The notes under the pieces were generated by a model that saw only the letters and a list, made by a program, of their open reading frames with translations, was not told the DNA's origin and did not search any database. 64,000 nt of DNA from Sphaerosporella brunnea (lineage: Eukaryota; Ascomycota; Pezizomycetes; Pezizales; Pyronemataceae): positions 62,001 to 126,000 of the forward strand of contig VXIS01000027.1 of assembly GCA_008704415.1 (NCBI GenBank). The letters run 5' to 3'. This document shows, in pieces, positions 46,676-58,491 of this stretch. Position 1 is the stretch's first letter. Each line of letters opens with the position of its first letter. A program made the translations under genes and the position numbers.

Positions 46676-47940
46676 CGTCTCAATATCGTGCTCACGTTGG
46701 CTGTCATCGTGTCCTGCCATGAAGCGCAAACTGGAGCACAGTAAGGCGTTTTCTGCGCGCACCCACAGCAGTATGTCCACGATCACCTAGCCAGCATGAC
46801 TTAGCCAGCCTTGTTGGTGACGTCCATCGTGATCACGGCATCTGCTCGGCCCGTCAACTGCCACAAGGGCCTGGTCAATGCCGCAAGCCCGAATTCTCAC
46901 TAGGTAGCAGGATAGTAGGCTGTGTTGAGTTGCGCTCCGCTGATCAAAACGGATAGCTAGATTTTGACCTCGCAGTGCGAGCGATTCGTACTGGCTGCTT
47001 CTTCGGCGTAAAGCGAGGAGGACGCTCACTGCACCTGTTATCACTCTTGACATAGTTGCGAAGTCCACTTGCAAAAACGGGATGCATAGCAAGGCCTACA
47101 CGGATGACGTTTGACCGCAGATCAACCCGTCCTGGAAGACATGCGGAGACGGGTCTTTTGAACGGGCCGAAGGTGCGCATAGGAAAAGACTCCCTGCAAT
47201 GAAGAGGTGAGCACGCAGTGAGAACATCTGTTCTGACCGCGGCGGTGGGTGATTGGCCAACGGCAAATCAGACTCACTGCCTTGAATCCGACCCCGAATC
47301 GTCCGAGTACTGTTTCACATGAGCGATGCGTCGAACGCCGCGACTGCCTCACGCTCGCGAGGCCGGTCCTTCGGCTAGGTCCCGGGATCGGCAGCCCATA
47401 TCAACCGAGCTGGGTGGAGAGAGGCAGTTGGGAATCGAGAATCGCGCTTCACACCATTTCTTTTGTCGATCGGAGTTAATCATCTGAACGCGTCCCAGTT
47501 CCCTGGCATACGGCAAGATAGCATTGAGTACGCAGACAGAGTGAATCGCTCAGTGATCGCGAACGTTGTGCTGCGCGACGTGAAATTTGAGCGGCAGTCG
47601 CTGTTGCAATGCCCAGTCCGACAGTGTATACATGGGGGTTCACCACATTCGGTGTACCATGGGAACACCTGGGACAGTGTTGCCTGTCCTTTGCTGTTCT
47701 GCGGGAAGTGAGGCAAGCAGTGGCTGTGCAGTTTGGTACCGATCCGCCATTGCGACGCAGTCGACCTACAGTCAGTCTCTTCCGGTGCTCACTCAAAGGG
47801 GAGCCTGAACGCTAGTTGCCAACAGTGCGGCCACCGTGCAGGTGAGCTGGTCAATTGACGGCCACACCAATGGAACCGGCAATGCCAATCAGTTAAATCG
47901 CATTCCACGGTTTTTTCCGAAAGCTGCTTTCCGCTGACTA
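46676..47940. other. No gene recognised
   Basis: Some minus frames (47092-46787, 47352-47122) look partly protein-like but are short and start-less. No repeats found. Confidence 0.3.
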
Positions 47941-47949
47941 CGGCAAAAA

Positions 47950-48225
47950 CTGGATTGTGGCTGACGCTGTGCTGCTCGCTTTTCCACCTCCTGCAGAACT
48001 TGAACAGGTGATCCCGAGACTGGGTGGCACACAAGCTACACTACCGGCACTTGTCGTCCGGATGGCATCCGGTCTGGTGGAAGCAGGGGGCAAGGGATTT
48101 CTTTTCTTTGGCAGAAGTCAGATCGCGTGGCTTCCTCCGTCGATAGTAGCTCTGGACCTTCAGTGCTCGTCTATCCAGGCCTTTCTGTGCTACTTGTTTG
48201 CTTCAGTGACTTGACGGCCGATAGT
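47950..48225 (-). mobile_element. LINE ORF2 C-terminal fragment
   Basis: On the minus strand KVQSYYRRRKPRDLTSAKEK, then HPDDKCR-stop-CSLCATQS and RDHLFKFCRRWKSEQ align block by block with the YYRRRKKRD...DDRCWWC...FKFCKRWKDAQ region of the 40-kb LINE. One stop replaces a Trp codon in the zinc finger. Confidence 0.65.
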
Positions 48226-51200
48226 GGGTAGCGACGCGGTATATAGGATGTCGTTGTCCGGAGGCCTGGTGAGGGGCTCGGCCAGTTCGTCACCGGGCAC
48301 CTGCGCGTGGCCTGGCCCCCAGTAATATGCTACACAGCTCCCTGAGCCTGGATGCTTGCGCATGACCAAGGATTTATTAAACCAGACTGGGACGGATTGT
48401 TTATGCGTGTGTGTGTGTATGATAGAGCTACTTGTTAGGAACGTTTACCACGGATCTGTAAGAAGGTGGTGTGATGAACTCTAGCATTGTAGTTCAGATC
48501 GTCAGCTCCAGCGTCCGGCCCGGAGCTGCGCCATGCCTCCGAGGACACAGCCTTTCCGAGTTGCCGAGTGAACGTATTTTACCTTGAAAGTCGCCGTCCT
48601 TAATCACCACAAGGATTTCACCATAACCTGTGCACGGTGTAGCAATCTAAAGGCCTGACTCAGAATAGTGAACCACAATCCATGTGCTACAATGGATGCC
48701 ATTCTGTCCAGGTGCTGCAATCCGTCCCTGGCCAGGCTGTCAACCCAATTGATGGCCGCTAGTCATGGGTAACCAAAAATGATACGTATGGCAGCAGTCG
48801 GCGGGGCATCGCAATGACACTTCTCATGACGGTATGATCACACTTGACTCGTGGAGTTGAACAACCCTGATCCCGGATGCCTAGTTCCTGTCCTGACGAA
48901 TCCAGTGTACGGATTGAACCAAGCCTGCCAAAATCCAGGTATAGGCTGTGAGGCCAGCAGGCTAGCATGCGTGAACGGGCCTCCAGCGCCTTTTCCGCGC
49001 GTTTTTCGCTGTTGCGTATCAAATCAATGGGAGCCCTTCCATCGATGTCCGCGTAGGATGGTGCCGTGCGTACCATTGGACTGCAGCAAACCTGTTTGTT
49101 GTCATAAGCGGCCCAGCACATGGCCGCTGTGTCTCTTACTCGTGGTGTTCAAACCTCTCAAGTGCCAACAGGGCTTCACCGTGATATGCAGATTCCCGCA
49201 GTAACCCTCCTGCACACATATTGAGGTAGCAATAATTGATGGAAGCCAGAGTTGGACACACAGACTAACAAATGAGCGTACTCCCTGGCAGGCGTTACCG
49301 CTGTAACAAGCAAGACTTTGATCGCTGGTAGTTGTGACCCCGTCTGTAACTCATTTGTACTTGGTGGGGGACTTGGCGTCCCCAACTTTCGCCGCAAATT
49401 GGCTGGTACACAGCGTGTGCAGGAGTGTGTCATTACCCCGAAGACAACATGTCGATAGGCAGCATCAATATCTTCTCCAATCGCCTGGTGGGGGTGGCCG
49501 GCATATCCAGGACGCCGGGGCCTTGGACGCCGTGTATGGGGTTGTGTGACGTTCTTCAGTCCGTGGTCGAGAGTTGTAGGTGGTGTCACGATTCTGTGGA
49601 TTCACCTTCGGAGAGCCAAATAAACTCAGTCTTCGCCACTCCACTGTCGCAACCTTGCAATTGTGGTCATTGCATTCTCAGTGGTACCGCCAGAACGGGT
49701 GCAGGAGCATAATTCGTGCCACACTATCGAGCACTCAGTTGACATTTTCTAGGACAGATATATCTCTCCATTGTTTGTCCTAGTCCGACCACCTCAGCAA
49801 CCAATTGATTTTGCACATATGCATTGCGAATGCAGAGTCCGTTTGCAAATATGGATTGCCGGCAACGGCTCCCGTTCAAGGACCCCGTGCATCACCACGC
49901 TTTGTGCCGCCCCCGGTGGGTAGAGGCGAATCGGCCGTGGATTCAATCGCAGCAATTGAATCGTGACTGGTGGGCCTTTCGGACGCGGGGCCAACAGAGC
50001 GGCCTGGCAGGGAATCCTGATGCTGTGCGTACGATTGTAGCCCAGATGCAAGCGGCCCAAACGTGGAGACGCGTCGCCTGTAAGTTGTTTGGAATCTGCT
50101 ACTATCCCTTGCACCTGTTCCTGCGGATGACTGAATCCGACCAAAGGTAATACTCCGGCAGTGACCTGGGTACCACGATACGTGTTCTACCCCACCCCGA
50201 TCACTGTTTGTCTGTTGAGTCGTCACTATATGCGTGATGCACTCTACAAAGGGATTCCTTAACGCGACCGTCATCGAGCGTTGAGCCTGGTTCCAAAGGA
50301 CGGCAGGTCCTCCTGACCACTGATATGCATCATCGCAACAATGTTGAGGAACTGTGGTCGCTTTTCCTAGTACGTTCTCGAAGCCGAAGTCAGGATGGGC
50401 AGTACAGCAAGAGGTGGAATGGAGGAACCAACATCACCAAGTCTGATACGTCGTATGCCAGGGCAAAGCGTTCAATCTGCAGAGGTGTGACAAGATTCAA
50501 TCGCTTTGAGAGCGAGCTTTAATCGCGGGATTATCTTTGCAGATTGTGCGGAGTCAACCGAGCGGCGCGAGGATCGGTTTTAGTGTATTGATGTGAGCCT
50601 CGTGGGGTCTTTCCCTGAGCAAGTATTCCACCATGCTTCCGGACAGTCCGAGTTTAGGCTGAGCAAGCGTCTGATTGTAACGGAGAGGGTCGGGAACAGA
50701 CTGGAGGGGCCCAAGGTAATTGTGTACGGAGGGGTAACAGACAGGTTCAGGAACAAGAGGTCAAGACGAGATCCGGAGGTGGGCGCGAGGTGCGATGCAC
50801 GAGGTCTTGCACTCATATCGGAACCAAGGTACTCAGATTGACATGAGACGATTCAGTAGGGGGAAAAAGGAAGCAAACAACAAAGCGGAAGCGGAGGCCC
50901 CTTTATCCTACCTACGTGATTGCGGCGCCCCGCGCCACGTGGTAACCGACACATAACCTCGGCGAGCCGCAACACAGAGCCTCCAGAGTCGCGACCAAAC
51001 ACCACAAGACAACGCAACCAAACCATATCCAACCTCACGCCGTGACAGACAGCTGTCAGCAATCTGCTTTGTGCGAAATTATAGCCACAGGCTGGGTTCT
51101 ACTGAGGTAACTTAAAACCTGAGACCTCAACCGTGCAAAAGCCCACATCGTGTCCGAGGTGTTGTTGCCCACCTCAAACAGTTTTCATCGCACATCTGTA

Positions 51201-52990
51201 GCACCTACCACACTGTAACCAGCACCAAACAAACGAACATACGGCCACACGAAGATCGTAACAACAAAATGCCGGTTGTGCAAAACCTCTGGTGCGAGTG
51301 TCATCGCGGATTAAACATCAACCAAATGACATCGACGGGTATCGCCGGGCGGTGCAACGACTGCGAAGAGCCAAGATGCGGCAACTTGCGTTTTTCTGGT
51401 CAATTGGACGAGATCGAATCATACTTCTCGGGGCAGTCGATGACATGGGTTCGGCAAGATGCGCTTTGGCGCACTGTGTTCCGTTTCGTATGTATCAACT
51501 CGATGTAGAATCAATCTCTCGTTCCAGAACTCACGGTGCTAGATTTCATTCCGTGTCCAACGTCTGTCATCGTGCATGTCCTCGACGTCGCTGATCATTT
51601 GCTGTGAAACCACATTGGCGTGGATATGTTTCCCCATGCAGATATACATCTTTGGGCTGCTGTGACGGTGAAGGGAAGGCGCGGTGCAAAATCCGAATTA
51701 ACAGTTATCAACAGATCGGTGGCACGCGAGGCAACGGCACAGGACTGTGGTGTATGCATGACACGCCCGCGGCGTACGTGTAGGATAGAACACAGCGTTC
51801 GCATCCAATGGGGGGAAAGTGCGCCCGTCCTACGCCTGCCGAAGAATGTTCGGTTGATCTCTCGTGAAGGCATTCACCTTCCCACTTGCTCACCCGTTCT
51901 CTTTGCGTCTCCCTGTGGACGCCTCTGGTTGCTGTAAAGCAAGATCCAGGTCCGATCGGATGTCCCGAGGGCACTGTATCAGGTACGCAGAGTTGTATTC
52001 GGTCAGACACATATATATACATATATAGCTGATGGTCAAAAGCTACGTTTTGACCGCTGATGGCCCGGGTTTTTTGTTTTTGCCATGGGAGCTCATGCTT
52101 TTCCGTGGAGGAAACTATTTTCCCCTGTGGGGTTTCAAATTTTAAGCATTGGCACGAATCTGGAAGCGCTGTGTTGTCACTTAACCGTTGAAGGTACCAG
52201 TCAAAAAAATCAATTACAGCATAAATTTGGAGACGCAGCAATGGTTTATGGATGGTCCAGATACTCGTCCGCGCCTTTCTACTGTCGTCTGCGTTGTGCA
52301 TTATCAGTCGAGAAGGGCTGGCCAGAAGTCATCAACCCATGATCGGTGATTCAAGCTGCGGACATTTGGTCAGACCCCGTCGGCGGTGTTTCCGTGTTGT
52401 ACGATTTTTACCAAGTGGGTCAGGATTGTCGAAGACACGCGCCAAACAAAGATCCACCTGGTTGGGTAAGATCGAGAGCTCTTCTCTTGCGGGAGGAGGA
52501 ATAATCTTGCAGTGCTTGCCTTGAAGTCTTTTCATGATATGGTTTCCTCTCTCATCATCATGCACGCCAGCACGTCGTCGGGAGCGTGCGAACAATGGTT
52601 GTGTTTATCTTCATCCTTCTCTGTTACCCAACCAAGAGCGAATGCCAAAATACGTCTCACATCAGGAGAAGCATGTGAGCTTCCAACCGCAAGCACTTGA
52701 GCGGGTGCAGAAACCCACCCGTCGCGTGCTACGTGTCAGAGTTACCTATCGTTTCATCTACATCGATATAACACCAACAAAGCCAGTACATTGAGCAGCA
52801 GCGCTGGCGTTTCTTGCGTTGAGCCAGTTGGCAACATCGTTCCCTGGCATCAACGACAGTCCTCCCAGTCGAACCAGCTATCGATAACGTTCAATCACAT
52901 CCTGGTTGCTACGTTCTAACATCGGTCAAGCGCACCTGAATATCGAAAATCGCTTCCCGTGGGACGACTGATCACCGGTGGAGGGTGAGC
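48226..52990. other. Long stretch without a recognisable gene
   Basis: 4.8 kb with no frame I can support. A (TG)n/(GTGT) run lies at about 48405-48418 and an AT-rich (ATATAT) patch at about 52011-52026. Weak minus frames (49121-48759, 51873-51595, 52301-51708) show no starts with context and no motifs. Confidence 0.3.
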
Positions 52991-53000
52991 CCAGGTGGTA

Positions 53001-53130
53001 GTGATGGATACGAGCCGACTTGAGTCGGGCCGAGGGGTACGCTCGAGCATGCGCTGCTCGAACAGGGCCGAGGCTCGTCAAGCCGAGTCGAGCCTCTAAA
53101 GCTCGAGCAAAACCTCGAGCGAATTTCGGA
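53001..53130 (-). repeat. hAT terminal and subterminal repeats
   Basis: GTGATGGATACGAGCCGACT followed by many CTCGAGC/GAGTCGG-type palindromic repeats up to about 53130. Such clusters are transposase-binding sites near hAT ends. It is 0.3 kb from the transposase remnant on the same element side. Confidence 0.55.
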
Positions 53131-53435
53131 TGCGCGAGTCGGCACACAAGGAGAATGTTAAAAATAGTCAGATTTTTGTTGCCTCAATATATTCAATACT
53201 GATATACTATGGCGACGCGCGCGGTCCTCCGCTTGTCATTCTATATCCGATAAATCAGATCCCCAATCAAAGTGTTCTTACTGCTGCGCCTCCATTCGCT
53301 CACCCAAAGCCTGACATGCACCCTTTGCCGGCGCCTGGCGCGAACTCTCTGTCGGTGCCTGGTTCGAGCTCTCTGCCGGTGCCAGTGCGTCTCTACTGCT
53401 CGCGGCAGCATCTTCAAGTTGCGCGGGTTGGTCCT

Positions 53436-54136
53436 CTAAGCCATATAGTTCCCAATCATCGACGGTTTTCGGCTGTTTTCACCATCTGGAGCGTTAGCCT
53501 TCAAGGGCTTAAGAATCATCTGTGCGGAGAGATTTATAACGTGTGCCATACATTGAACTTGGGTATCCGCTCGCTTGATCAGTGGTTTTATGCGTTGCAA
53601 GCATTTGAAAAATTTATCGTTGACGGAAGCATTGTCGGCAGTAATCCCACGTAAGGAATTAGTCAAGTTCCAATCTTCAAGGACGTTATGGACAACTGCA
53701 GCGAAGTTTTCACCTGTGTGGGAACCGCGTAGGCGGCGAAAAGCGAGAACTTTGCTTGGAGGTTTCCATGACTGATCAATCCAATGACCAGTGACCCCGA
53801 GGTACGCAATGTGATTGCTTGCAGTCCATGCATCCATCGTATGGATCACGCGTCCTCCATTTTGTGTATGGACCGCAAGTTCTTCCTTTATATTTGTCGT
53901 TTCCAACCACTTGTAGCTGTGCATGTAGCGTTGTACGGTCCCCGGGTTTTTGAACAGTGACAGCAGCGCACAAGATGCTTTACTTCAGGCTGCACACGCT
54001 GCCTCGGCCCGGGTGCGCGCTGTGGTCGTTTCCTCTTGGGAGGGCTCGCTGGTGGTGGACTCTGGGGGGAACTCGCTGGTGATGGACTCACGGAGTCAGA
54101 GTTGGTCTCCACTGGCCGCACTGCAGTCTGTGCCAT
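53436..54136 (-). pseudogene. hAT transposase remnant
   Basis: The minus frame 54136-53888 encodes a Pro/Lys-rich N-terminus and RCCHCSKTRGPYNAT, the first half of a BED zinc finger. After a frameshift the frame 53924-53436 gives DAWTASNHIAYLGVTGHWID, RRLRGSHTGENFAAVVHNVL, GITADNASVNDK and CMAHVINLSAQ. These are the catalytic-core landmarks of fungal hAT transposases (first Asp in DAWTASN, second in TADNAS). The C-terminal part with the last catalytic Glu and the dimerisation domain is missing, so it is inactive. Its subterminal repeats are on the low-coordinate side. Confidence 0.85.
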
Positions 54137-54960
54137 CCCTCGAAAAAGAATTCTTCGCTTCTATAGAAAGATGTCAAACCCGGAGTTTTTAAGCCCACTG
54201 AGGGTTCGCTCGCCGGCAGCTCTGTAGTGAGTGTCTGGTAACTTGGGTCAGCTGGCGGTGGCTACAGATCCCAAGAGGCAAGGCCTGTATTTCATCATCA
54301 GCTGTGGAGGCTGCAGCCAGAGTCGCTGGTGGTGGTGGATCGTTTGCTGCAATCTGGTCCAAGGTGATGGTGCGGTCGCGGTTAGAGAGGTGTGTGAGTA
54401 AAGTGGACGTGTGAGTAGCGCTTTATTTGACGGCGCAAAGTCATGGAATTCGATAGCATTGTGTTGTTCAACTCGACCAGTAGTAGGCTCACCAACGGAA
54501 TCTAGAGGGTTCCCCAGGCATCGGGCTCAAGCCCAACAGCTCGGGGTATTTTAGATAAAAGCCGTGACATAATAAGTAAATCGTTGCGTGTCTAGGTGGG
54601 AGAACAGCGAATGCAGAGCCAACTGAGCTATACGCCAGCGTCACGTAACGGACGTCCGCGGCGCTGGGCAGCGCTCGTTCCTCCACAACGAGTGGTTGTT
54701 CGGGATGATGCGGAAAACACAGCAGCGCCCGTAGCATTCTGCGGATGCTGGGTGGCGCACGTCATGGGCAACTGATATTAGAGCATGACGATAGTGCGCG
54801 ATGGTATTTATTAGACAAGACAGCGAATGCTCAATTCCCTCTTCTTACACCTCTCTGTAGAAACACCACAAAACCGACCGTTCTCCAGCAAACCCTAAGC
54901 GTCTTTGTCAAAGTCGCCAATTGGGACACAGCGATAACCAGTGAAGCAACGATGATGTCC
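54137..54960. other. No gene recognised
   Basis: The expected 5' flank of the hAT transposase. No convincing frame or inverted terminus is found here. Confidence 0.3.
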
Positions 54961-54961
54961 A

Positions 54962-55079
54962 GCTCATGCAGCCCGCAACCAGCCGGCCTGCCTGCGGGTT
55001 GATAAGCCGGGATCGCTTTTTGGTGGGCCTAACACAGCCCAACTCAGCCAGCCCGGCTGGCTGAGCATTGAGAACACTG
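54962..55079. mobile_element. Probable fragment of the CAGTG-type hAT MITE family
   Basis: The end CAGCCAGCCCGGCTGGCTGA...GAACACTG (55079) and the repeated GCCCG/CGGGC motifs resemble the right half of the MITE at 41256-41597 (GCAGCCCGCCCGCACAGCCG...GAACACTG). The left end is missing, so it is a truncated relative. Confidence 0.4.
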
Positions 55080-55959
55080 ACGCCAACTCCCTGAAGACCA
55101 TTCTAGACCGACACCAACTTCCTCAATCGACACGAACTCGGCCTCCCAGAGCTTCCGGAAGACACACATGGTGCATCTTGACTGTGAGCTAGCGCGGACG
55201 GAGGGGCTGGCCCCCACGGCTGACGGAGCAGGAGGATTCGGGCGGTTGATGGAATGGAACGATCTAGGCAGGATGGACGGGGCTTTTTGGAAGGATGGAA
55301 GGGTCTGCGCTTGTAGGAAGTTATGGTCCAGGTGCCGGGAAAGAGATTGTGGCGGATCGGCGCAGGAAGAACCGGGGGATCTGGACAGACCTCGAGGCCC
55401 TTTAAATCGGGCCCACGGACGCCGTCCGGAATCCTCTCCTCAACTCAGACCTCAGACCGCATGTCTTCGCACAGTTTTCTGCCCGCCCACCAGCACCCCT
55501 TTTCTTCCTTTGCTCCATCTCCCTGTAGCTCTGCCCACGGGCGAGGCTGGGAGGAGTTTAGGCTCGGCCCATGGGGCTCGGCGTTGGAGCGATCGGGTCA
55601 CCAACTCCCACCCCTCGGCCCGGGCTTGTGGCAAACCTTCCGATATATTGGATGGCACGGTTCTGTCTCAAATACATCACCGCGGTCTACAAGCCACCCG
55701 CCGGAGGAAAGCACTAGACACCACAAAACCGATAGGCCTTTCTCGAAAAACGATACCTTACCTCAAATTGAAAATGTCTCGCACAGGCGGACTCTCTCCG
55801 TGCACGCAGTGTGGAGAGGCGCTCAACCAAGGTCTACCTCGTTGCACAACCGCAAACTTCACGCTTCATTGCTTTTTCTCCACTAAGGTCTGCCTCTTTG
55901 CATCGCCTCAAAGTTCACTGCTGACTGCTGCTTTATATTAGTTGACTTACTCAACCACT
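55080..55959. other. Upstream region of the decayed gene at 55.96 kb
   Basis: A 257-codon plus frame (55168-55941) overlaps a second open plus frame, and neither has motifs. I read this as GC-biased non-coding sequence that includes the promoter and leader of the next gene (TTTATATTA at about 55931, leader CTCAACCACT). Confidence 0.3.
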
Positions 55960-57115
55960 ATGTCTGTCGAAGATGCTCGTGCGCAGTTGGACAAACGTGG
56001 GTTCGGTATTCTCTTCGCCGAAGCGCTCTTCCACAGGCGCATGGAACAGACAGCGGAAGTCCGGGAAAAAGCGCAGTTTGCCTACAAACAATGCCGACCG
56101 GAAGGCTGGCCATCAACCCTGCTCAGACATGGACGCTTCTTCTGTTCATGACTTCCCAGACCATTGCCATCGCTGGTGTGGTTGAGTCCAGGAAGAGCAA
56201 AGGATGGTGGAAGATTGCGATGGTGGTGCTCGCCATTGTGACTGCTCTTGTGGATGGAATCAATTGGATTTTACAACCCAAGGAGAGCCACCGGTTTGCT
56301 GCCATTTGGAAGTCGTGCTGGGATGTTGTGAAGTTGCTGTGGCCTCTGGTCAAGGCCGTTTGGGCTCGTTTCCATCCAGCCAAGGTCTTCGACGCCAACG
56401 ATGGCTACGTTGACAGGGTCCTTTGTCATGGTGTTATACCATACATGCATGGTATGTTCGCTATCTTTCTAGCGGATTGCAAGCGCCAGAAATATGCAGA
56501 GCGCAAGATTCTCACTTGCAACACCTGTAGCCGTCCATCAAAGTCAACTATCGATCGGTGCACCGTAACTATTACCGTCGAGTCAACAGGCAATTCTTTC
56601 CAGCCCCCTACGACGGAGAGAAGGCGCCTCTGCACTGCGCCTGCCAGTGTGATGCGCCCGCTGCCTTGTGGAGGGCCGAAGCCGGTGCCTTGGCTGTGCA
56701 GGTCCGTGTTCGCAGCACTGGAAACGAGCGCAACTGGAACCACATCGATCAAGCGCACCTCCCCCCGCGCAACCTGTTCCGGCTCCCGCTGAGCAAAGGG
56801 TCTTCCCTCATCGCGCGGTGGTCGCGCGCCACCGCGTCCATGCAGTTCCGGGCAAATGCATTGCCTCCCCCCCCTCGGTTGCTCGCGTCCCCAACGCTGC
56901 CCGACCTTGCTCTGGGCTTCCGTGCAACGCCGCCCTGCAAGCGTGCTGCCAAAATAATCGATTTGTGTACCTCCAGCGCCACTCAGCGGAGATGGGCTCT
57001 GCAAGTACGTTTTGTATCTACAGCGCTGCCGCTGATCCATCCACTTCAGTCCGAGTCCCAGAGGAGGCTATTCCCCACACACCACCGACACACGAGCCAA
57101 GCTGGGTCGAGCTAG
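55960..57115 (+). pseudogene. Frameshifted membrane-associated protein gene, unknown family
   Basis: ATG 55960 (MSVEDARAQLDKRGFG) opens a helical N-terminus. Near 56090 the coding sense moves to a second frame (WTLLLFMTSQTIAIAGVVES, then IAMVVLAIVTALVDGINWI, two hydrophobic segments). Near 56560 it moves to a third (NRQFFPAPYDGEKAPLHCAC, then LPLSKGSSLIARWSRATASM), ending at 57115. Two Cys-rich blocks (CNTCSRPSKSTIDRC and CACQC) may bind metal. Each shift is by the same amount and no GT-AG intron with matching phase fits the first one, so I favour a decayed gene. Short non-canonical introns remain possible. Confidence 0.45.
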
Positions 57116-57265
57116 GGGTGGAGGTCAGCTCGCTCCAGCTCGAGTTATTTGCATGATGGGGATGGGAAGGGTGGATGGGAATGAACATTATTCACCGTGT
57201 TGCACGATCAAAAGAAATCGCGCTTCGTATTTTAAAAAGCTATCAGGCAACGAGGGTGTCCTCAC
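57043..57265 (+). repeat. Direct repeat, left copy
   Basis: About 220 bp from GCTGATCCATCCACTTCAGT to the CTCACCGAATGC end are repeated at 58004-58250. Shared blocks include GAGTCCCAGAGGAGGCTAT, TGGAGGTCAGCTCGCTCCAG and GATCAAAAGAAATCGCGCTT. The copies differ by scattered substitutions and a small indel. Confidence 0.9.
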
Positions 57266-57434
57266 CGAATGCAGAGATGGAGACGCCTTCCATCTATACC
57301 ACCCACTTGCGCGCCTTGTGTGCGCCTGAATATCAAGCTCCCAGGACCAATCGGTCAGAGGATTCTGCGCGAACGAAACCCAAGTGCTTTGATTCTGTGT
57401 CCTTGTTGAACCAGATGAGCCTGTTGTCAATGCG

Positions 57435-58000
57435 ATGGATGCCGCACCGCAGTGTGTTCAGGCAGCTCAGGGCCCTGTGGTCACTCAAGATCCGCATCGT
57501 CAGGGACTGCAGCAAGCTCAGGGTCAAGGGATGTTCGTCCAAGATCCGTATGGTCAGCAGTTGGTTCCGGGTCTGGTGGTCGCTCAAGGTCCTCATAGTC
57601 AGGGACAGCGGTTGACTCATGGTCAAGGGGTGCTCTTCCAACATCCGGACCGTCAGCATTTGGTTCAGAGTCTCTGGCTGGTCAAGATTCTCATGGTCAG
57701 AGTCAACAGTTGGCTCGTGGTGATGGGATGTTCGTCCAAGATCCGCAATCATCAGCATTTGGTTCCGGGTGCGGTGGCTGGTCAAGATGCTCATGGTCAG
57801 GCTCCGCAGTTGGCTCAGGGTTGAGGGATGCTCGTGCAAGATCCGCATGGTCAGCAGTTGGTTCAGGGTCCGATGGCTGGTCAAGGTCCTCAAGGCCAGA
57901 GTCAGCAGTTGGCTCAGGGTGAAGGGATGCTCGTCCAAGATCCGCATGGTCAGCAGTTGGCTCAGGGTCCGGTGGCCAGTCAAGATCCTCATCGTCATCA
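57435..58000 (+). repeat. 99-bp coding minisatellite, Gln/Gly-rich units
   Basis: GGATGYTCGTCCAAGATCCG-type starts recur at 57531, 57630, 57728, 57828 and 57927 (99, 98, 100, 99). One plus frame encodes units of 33 residues of the form GMLVQDPHGQQLVQGP...GQSQQLAQGE. A -1/+1 indel pair and a stop (TGA, about 57822) break the frame. Because the period is a multiple of three, several frames are open on both strands, which explains long but meaningless ORFs here. The flanking direct repeats suggest the array grew between two duplicated ends. Confidence 0.85.
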
Positions 58001-58491
58001 ATGCCGCTGATGCATCCACTTCAGTGCGAGTCCCAGAGGAGGCTATCCCCAACACACCACCGACAAATGATCCGAGCTGGGTTGAGCCCGGGGTGGAGGT
58101 CAGCTCGCTCCAGCTCGAGCTTTTTGCATGGGGATGGAAAGGGTGGAAGGGAATCAACATTACAGAGAGTGTTGCACGATCAAAAGAAATCGCGCTTTGT
58201 ATTTTAATAAGCTATCAGGGAACTAGGGTGTACTCACCGAATGCTCGCCGATATCCCTCTACAGCTGCCACAAGTGTCCTGGCTGCGCATCCTATCTCCC
58301 AAGTTGGAGATCGTATGGCCAAAAAGCGAAACAGGGACTTGGAGACCTCGAGTAGCGCGTGCTTGTTTGCCAAACGCTGTTTGGGGAAGTTCGCCGAGAG
58401 CAGTGGAAACGTGGAAGGGGATACGGGCGAGATTGGCAGATCAGTTGAGGTTCCGGTCCCAGATGAGATACCAATCATGAATGACTCGTAG
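58001..58491 (+). pseudogene. Possible 3' coding part of the decayed gene
   Basis: The frame continues from the minisatellite through the right direct repeat to TAG at 58489. The last 60 codons look coding, with a possible nuclear-localisation signal (MAKKRNRDLE) and an acidic end (VPVPDEIPIMNDS). It may be the C-terminal end of the gene starting at 55960, or a separate fragment. Confidence 0.3.
58004..58250 (+). repeat. Direct repeat, right copy
   Basis: Second copy of the 57043-57265 segment (GCTGATGCATCCACTTCAGT start). Here the frame STSVRVPEEAIPNTPPTN...VEVSSLQLELFAWGWKG stays open, while the left copy stops after SLQLELFA. Confidence 0.9.

Noticed and set aside
55168..55941. 257-codon plus frame
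   Set aside because: Overlaps another equally long plus frame, shows no domain, and lies where the promoter of the next gene should be.
57333..58160. 275-codon minus frame in the minisatellite
   Set aside because: A repeat period divisible by three keeps several frames open on both strands; the Leu/Thr/Arg-repeat product has no independent support.
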